Made by a program: the position numbers and the translations under genes | Source of the DNA: Entonaema liquescens | Taxonomy: Eukaryota > Ascomycota > Sordariomycetes > Xylariales > Xylariaceae | Reading direction: 5' to 3' | DNA length: 64,000 bases | Assembly: GCA_902805475.1 (NCBI GenBank) | Contig: CADCSX010000005.1 | Location: 102,001 to 166,000, forward strand | The notes under the pieces: model-generated | Seen by the model: the letters and a program-made list of their open reading frames with translations, nothing else | What the model was told of the DNA's origin: nothing | Databases searched by the model: none | Part shown: positions 62,561 through 64,000 of the stretch, in pieces | Position numbering within the stretch: position 1 is the stretch's first letter | Layout of the letters: every line of letters begins with the position of its first letter

Positions 62561-62798
62561 GATGGGTGGAGTTCTTACTTTCGTCTGTTTAATATTCGCG
62601 TAGCTCACGACATTATACTTTGAATACCCTTTTCTCGATTTCCCTAGGCTAGTCTTAGCTAAGGGTAAACTCAAAAGTCGCGAGAAAGCATGAATTCTAC
62701 GAATTAATCGTTATCTAAGCTTTATTCTCGTTACTGTGATCTCATCCGCATTTGCATATTGATATTCTCCTGGTTGCAGCCATTGCTAGCTTACATGC

Positions 62799-64000
62799 CT
62801 AGGTAGAGACCGCAGAAGGCCAATGAATTCCGTGAAACCCAAACCCTATGGCGAAATCGCACTCGGCGCGTCCCACCTCCTTTAGGGTCTTGGCATCTAG
62901 GCATAGAAGATAACTCGTCTTGCCAGTCCCATCGAGCACGACGCTCAAAAGCACACCGTCATCTTCGTCCAAATCTCCTTCTCCAGACGAACTCGGACGA
63001 GGCACGAATATGGGTTCTCCAGGCGTATGCCCCTTTGGATTATCCCAAAATGTAGCGCTGCGGTTCGACACGTCCGTCTTCACGATGGTGTCAAAGAGGG
63101 TGCTATAACCGCGGTTGGCTATGCTATATATGTAACGGTGTTTCTTAGTTGCGTATGCTGGATTGATTGTAGGTAATTCGCCAGCGTGGGGCGACTTAAT
63201 TTCAAATATTTTCTCCGCCTTTCGCCTAATCGTAGACGTATGCGCGTCATTATTGTATGATTTAGGGATCACAAGTTTCCACCGCGTCAGTCGAACGTGT
63301 GAGTTTCGATTGCGCTCCTCGTTGCTCCAGAAATCTTTCGCAGCGCCGTTCCTCTGGAGCATAACGTCTAATTCATAAGCGCGAATTATGTCGAGGTTGG
63401 GATATTGCATCACGTCGCAGTACAGGTCAAGGTCGCCTGTCTTCTCGTCGCGCTCCTCGAAGGAGTTCACGCTGTGAAAGTAAAATGCCGCCGGGCTATC
63501 GAACATCGCAACGACGCCGCGGTTGCTAATACGGTCCACGACGAACCACCTGCATACTTTAGACTCGTCAAAGGGCTCCATGGCGTCGACCATGTTACCC
63601 TTCCAAGGGACATGGAGTCCCATCATGCCGATGTGTGATGACGGAATGCACAATATGACGAAGGACGGCGTGAGGAAGAATGAGTGTATGTACGCCGGCT
63701 TCACGTCAGGGGCGGATACGGTGGCTAGGATTTCGGTCTTTCCGGTTGACGTGCTTGCCCGGAAGATGCGGTACATAGACTTGTAGCCCATCTCGAGGTT
63801 GTAATTATAGTAGTCACCGGTGTCCGGGTCCCTCTGGGCGTGGGCACAGCTTAGCGGACCTTTAAGTAGCGGATGTAGCGCTTGCTGTCTGGCCATGCCG
63901 ATCGGCTCCAAGGTGTTTTGGTCCATCTCTTTCATGTGCCCATGATCCGTAGTTAACCACACATTCTTGATGCCTGCTCGGTGACCAGACTCGGAGGATG
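62799..64000 (-). CDS. Carotenoid cleavage oxygenase family enzyme (partial, N-terminus off the right edge)
   Basis: An open frame from the right edge to the stop at 62,799 gives about 400 residues of C-terminal sequence. The first visible residues (SSESGHRAGIKNVWLTTDHG) are still inside the domain, so the start lies outside. All four expected iron-ligand histidine segments are visible: CAHAQRDPDTG, YIHSFFLTPSF, FYFHSVNSFEE and, at the end, FGFHGIHWPS. The family is non-heme Fe(II) dioxygenases that cleave carotenoids, retinoids or stilbene-like double bonds. Fungal members include carotenoid/torulene-cleaving and stilbene-cleaving forms; nothing here separates them. There is no carotenoid gene cluster in view (only the sugar transporter adjoins, convergently with 238 bp between stops). 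Confidence 0.93.
   Translation of the reverse strand, partial: SSESGHRAGIKNVWLTTDHGHMKEMDQNTLEPIGMARQQALHPLLKGPLSCAHAQRDPDTGDYYNYNLEMGYKSMYRIFRASTSTGKTEILATVSAPDVKPAYIHSFFLTPSFVILCIPSSHIGMMGLHVPWKGNMVDAMEPFDESKVCRWFVVDRISNRGVVAMFDSPAAFYFHSVNSFEERDEKTGDLDLYCDVMQYPNLDIIRAYELDVMLQRNGAAKDFWSNEERNRNSHVRLTRWKLVIPKSYNNDAHTSTIRRKAEKIFEIKSPHAGELPTINPAYATKKHRYIYSIANRGYSTLFDTIVKTDVSNRSATFWDNPKGHTPGEPIFVPRPSSSGEGDLDEDDGVLLSVVLDGTGKTSYLLCLDAKTLKEVGRAECDFAIGFGFHGIHWPSAVST

Overview
The window looks like nuclear DNA of a filamentous ascomycete (Pezizomycotina, most likely a sordariomycete). The genes have short introns (about 48 to 100 bp) with GTAAGT-type donors and CTAAC-type branch points, encode typical eukaryotic housekeeping proteins, and flank a long, extremely A+T-rich, gene-free block with the marks of repeat-induced point mutation (RIP).

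Left arm (1-15,740): the 5' part of a secreted AA14-like copper monooxygenase gene running off the left edge; a TPR protein gene with an apparent one-base frameshift; a CobW/COG0523 GTPase; a small secreted DUF7907-like protein; the mitochondrial translation GTPase GUF1 divergent from the spindle-checkpoint gene MAD2; and the deubiquitinase UBP14.

Central block (about 15,740-51,890, 36 kb): almost only A and T, with residual C and G largely in CpG. I find no intact gene. By reading through the mutations I resolve (i) a Ty1/copia-type LTR retrotransposon (5' LTR 37,596-37,806, pol relic about 41,930-43,500) whose 3' LTR is split by (ii) a minus-strand LINE-type retrotransposon (about 43,714-50,551) with readable zinc-knuckle and endonuclease relics. 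The two LTR pieces add up to the length of the intact 5' LTR. A second direct-repeat pair (165 bp each, 10.2 kb apart) suggests another LTR element or two solo LTRs. Tandem arrays of 34 bp and 48 bp also lie here. The block is a candidate regional centromere or a RIP-made AT isochore; sequence alone cannot decide.

Right arm (51,890-64,000): ISU1 (mitochondrial Fe-S scaffold), DBP3 (ribosome-biogenesis DEAD-box helicase) tail-to-tail with RFT1 (ER N-glycosylation; its last exon is easily missed), a 2.7-kb intergenic stretch, a six-exon MFS sugar transporter, and the C-terminal part of a carotenoid-oxygenase-family gene running off the right edge.

The genes do not form one pathway. The most notable content is the layered retrotransposon stratigraphy and the strand-switching mutation asymmetry inside the AT block.
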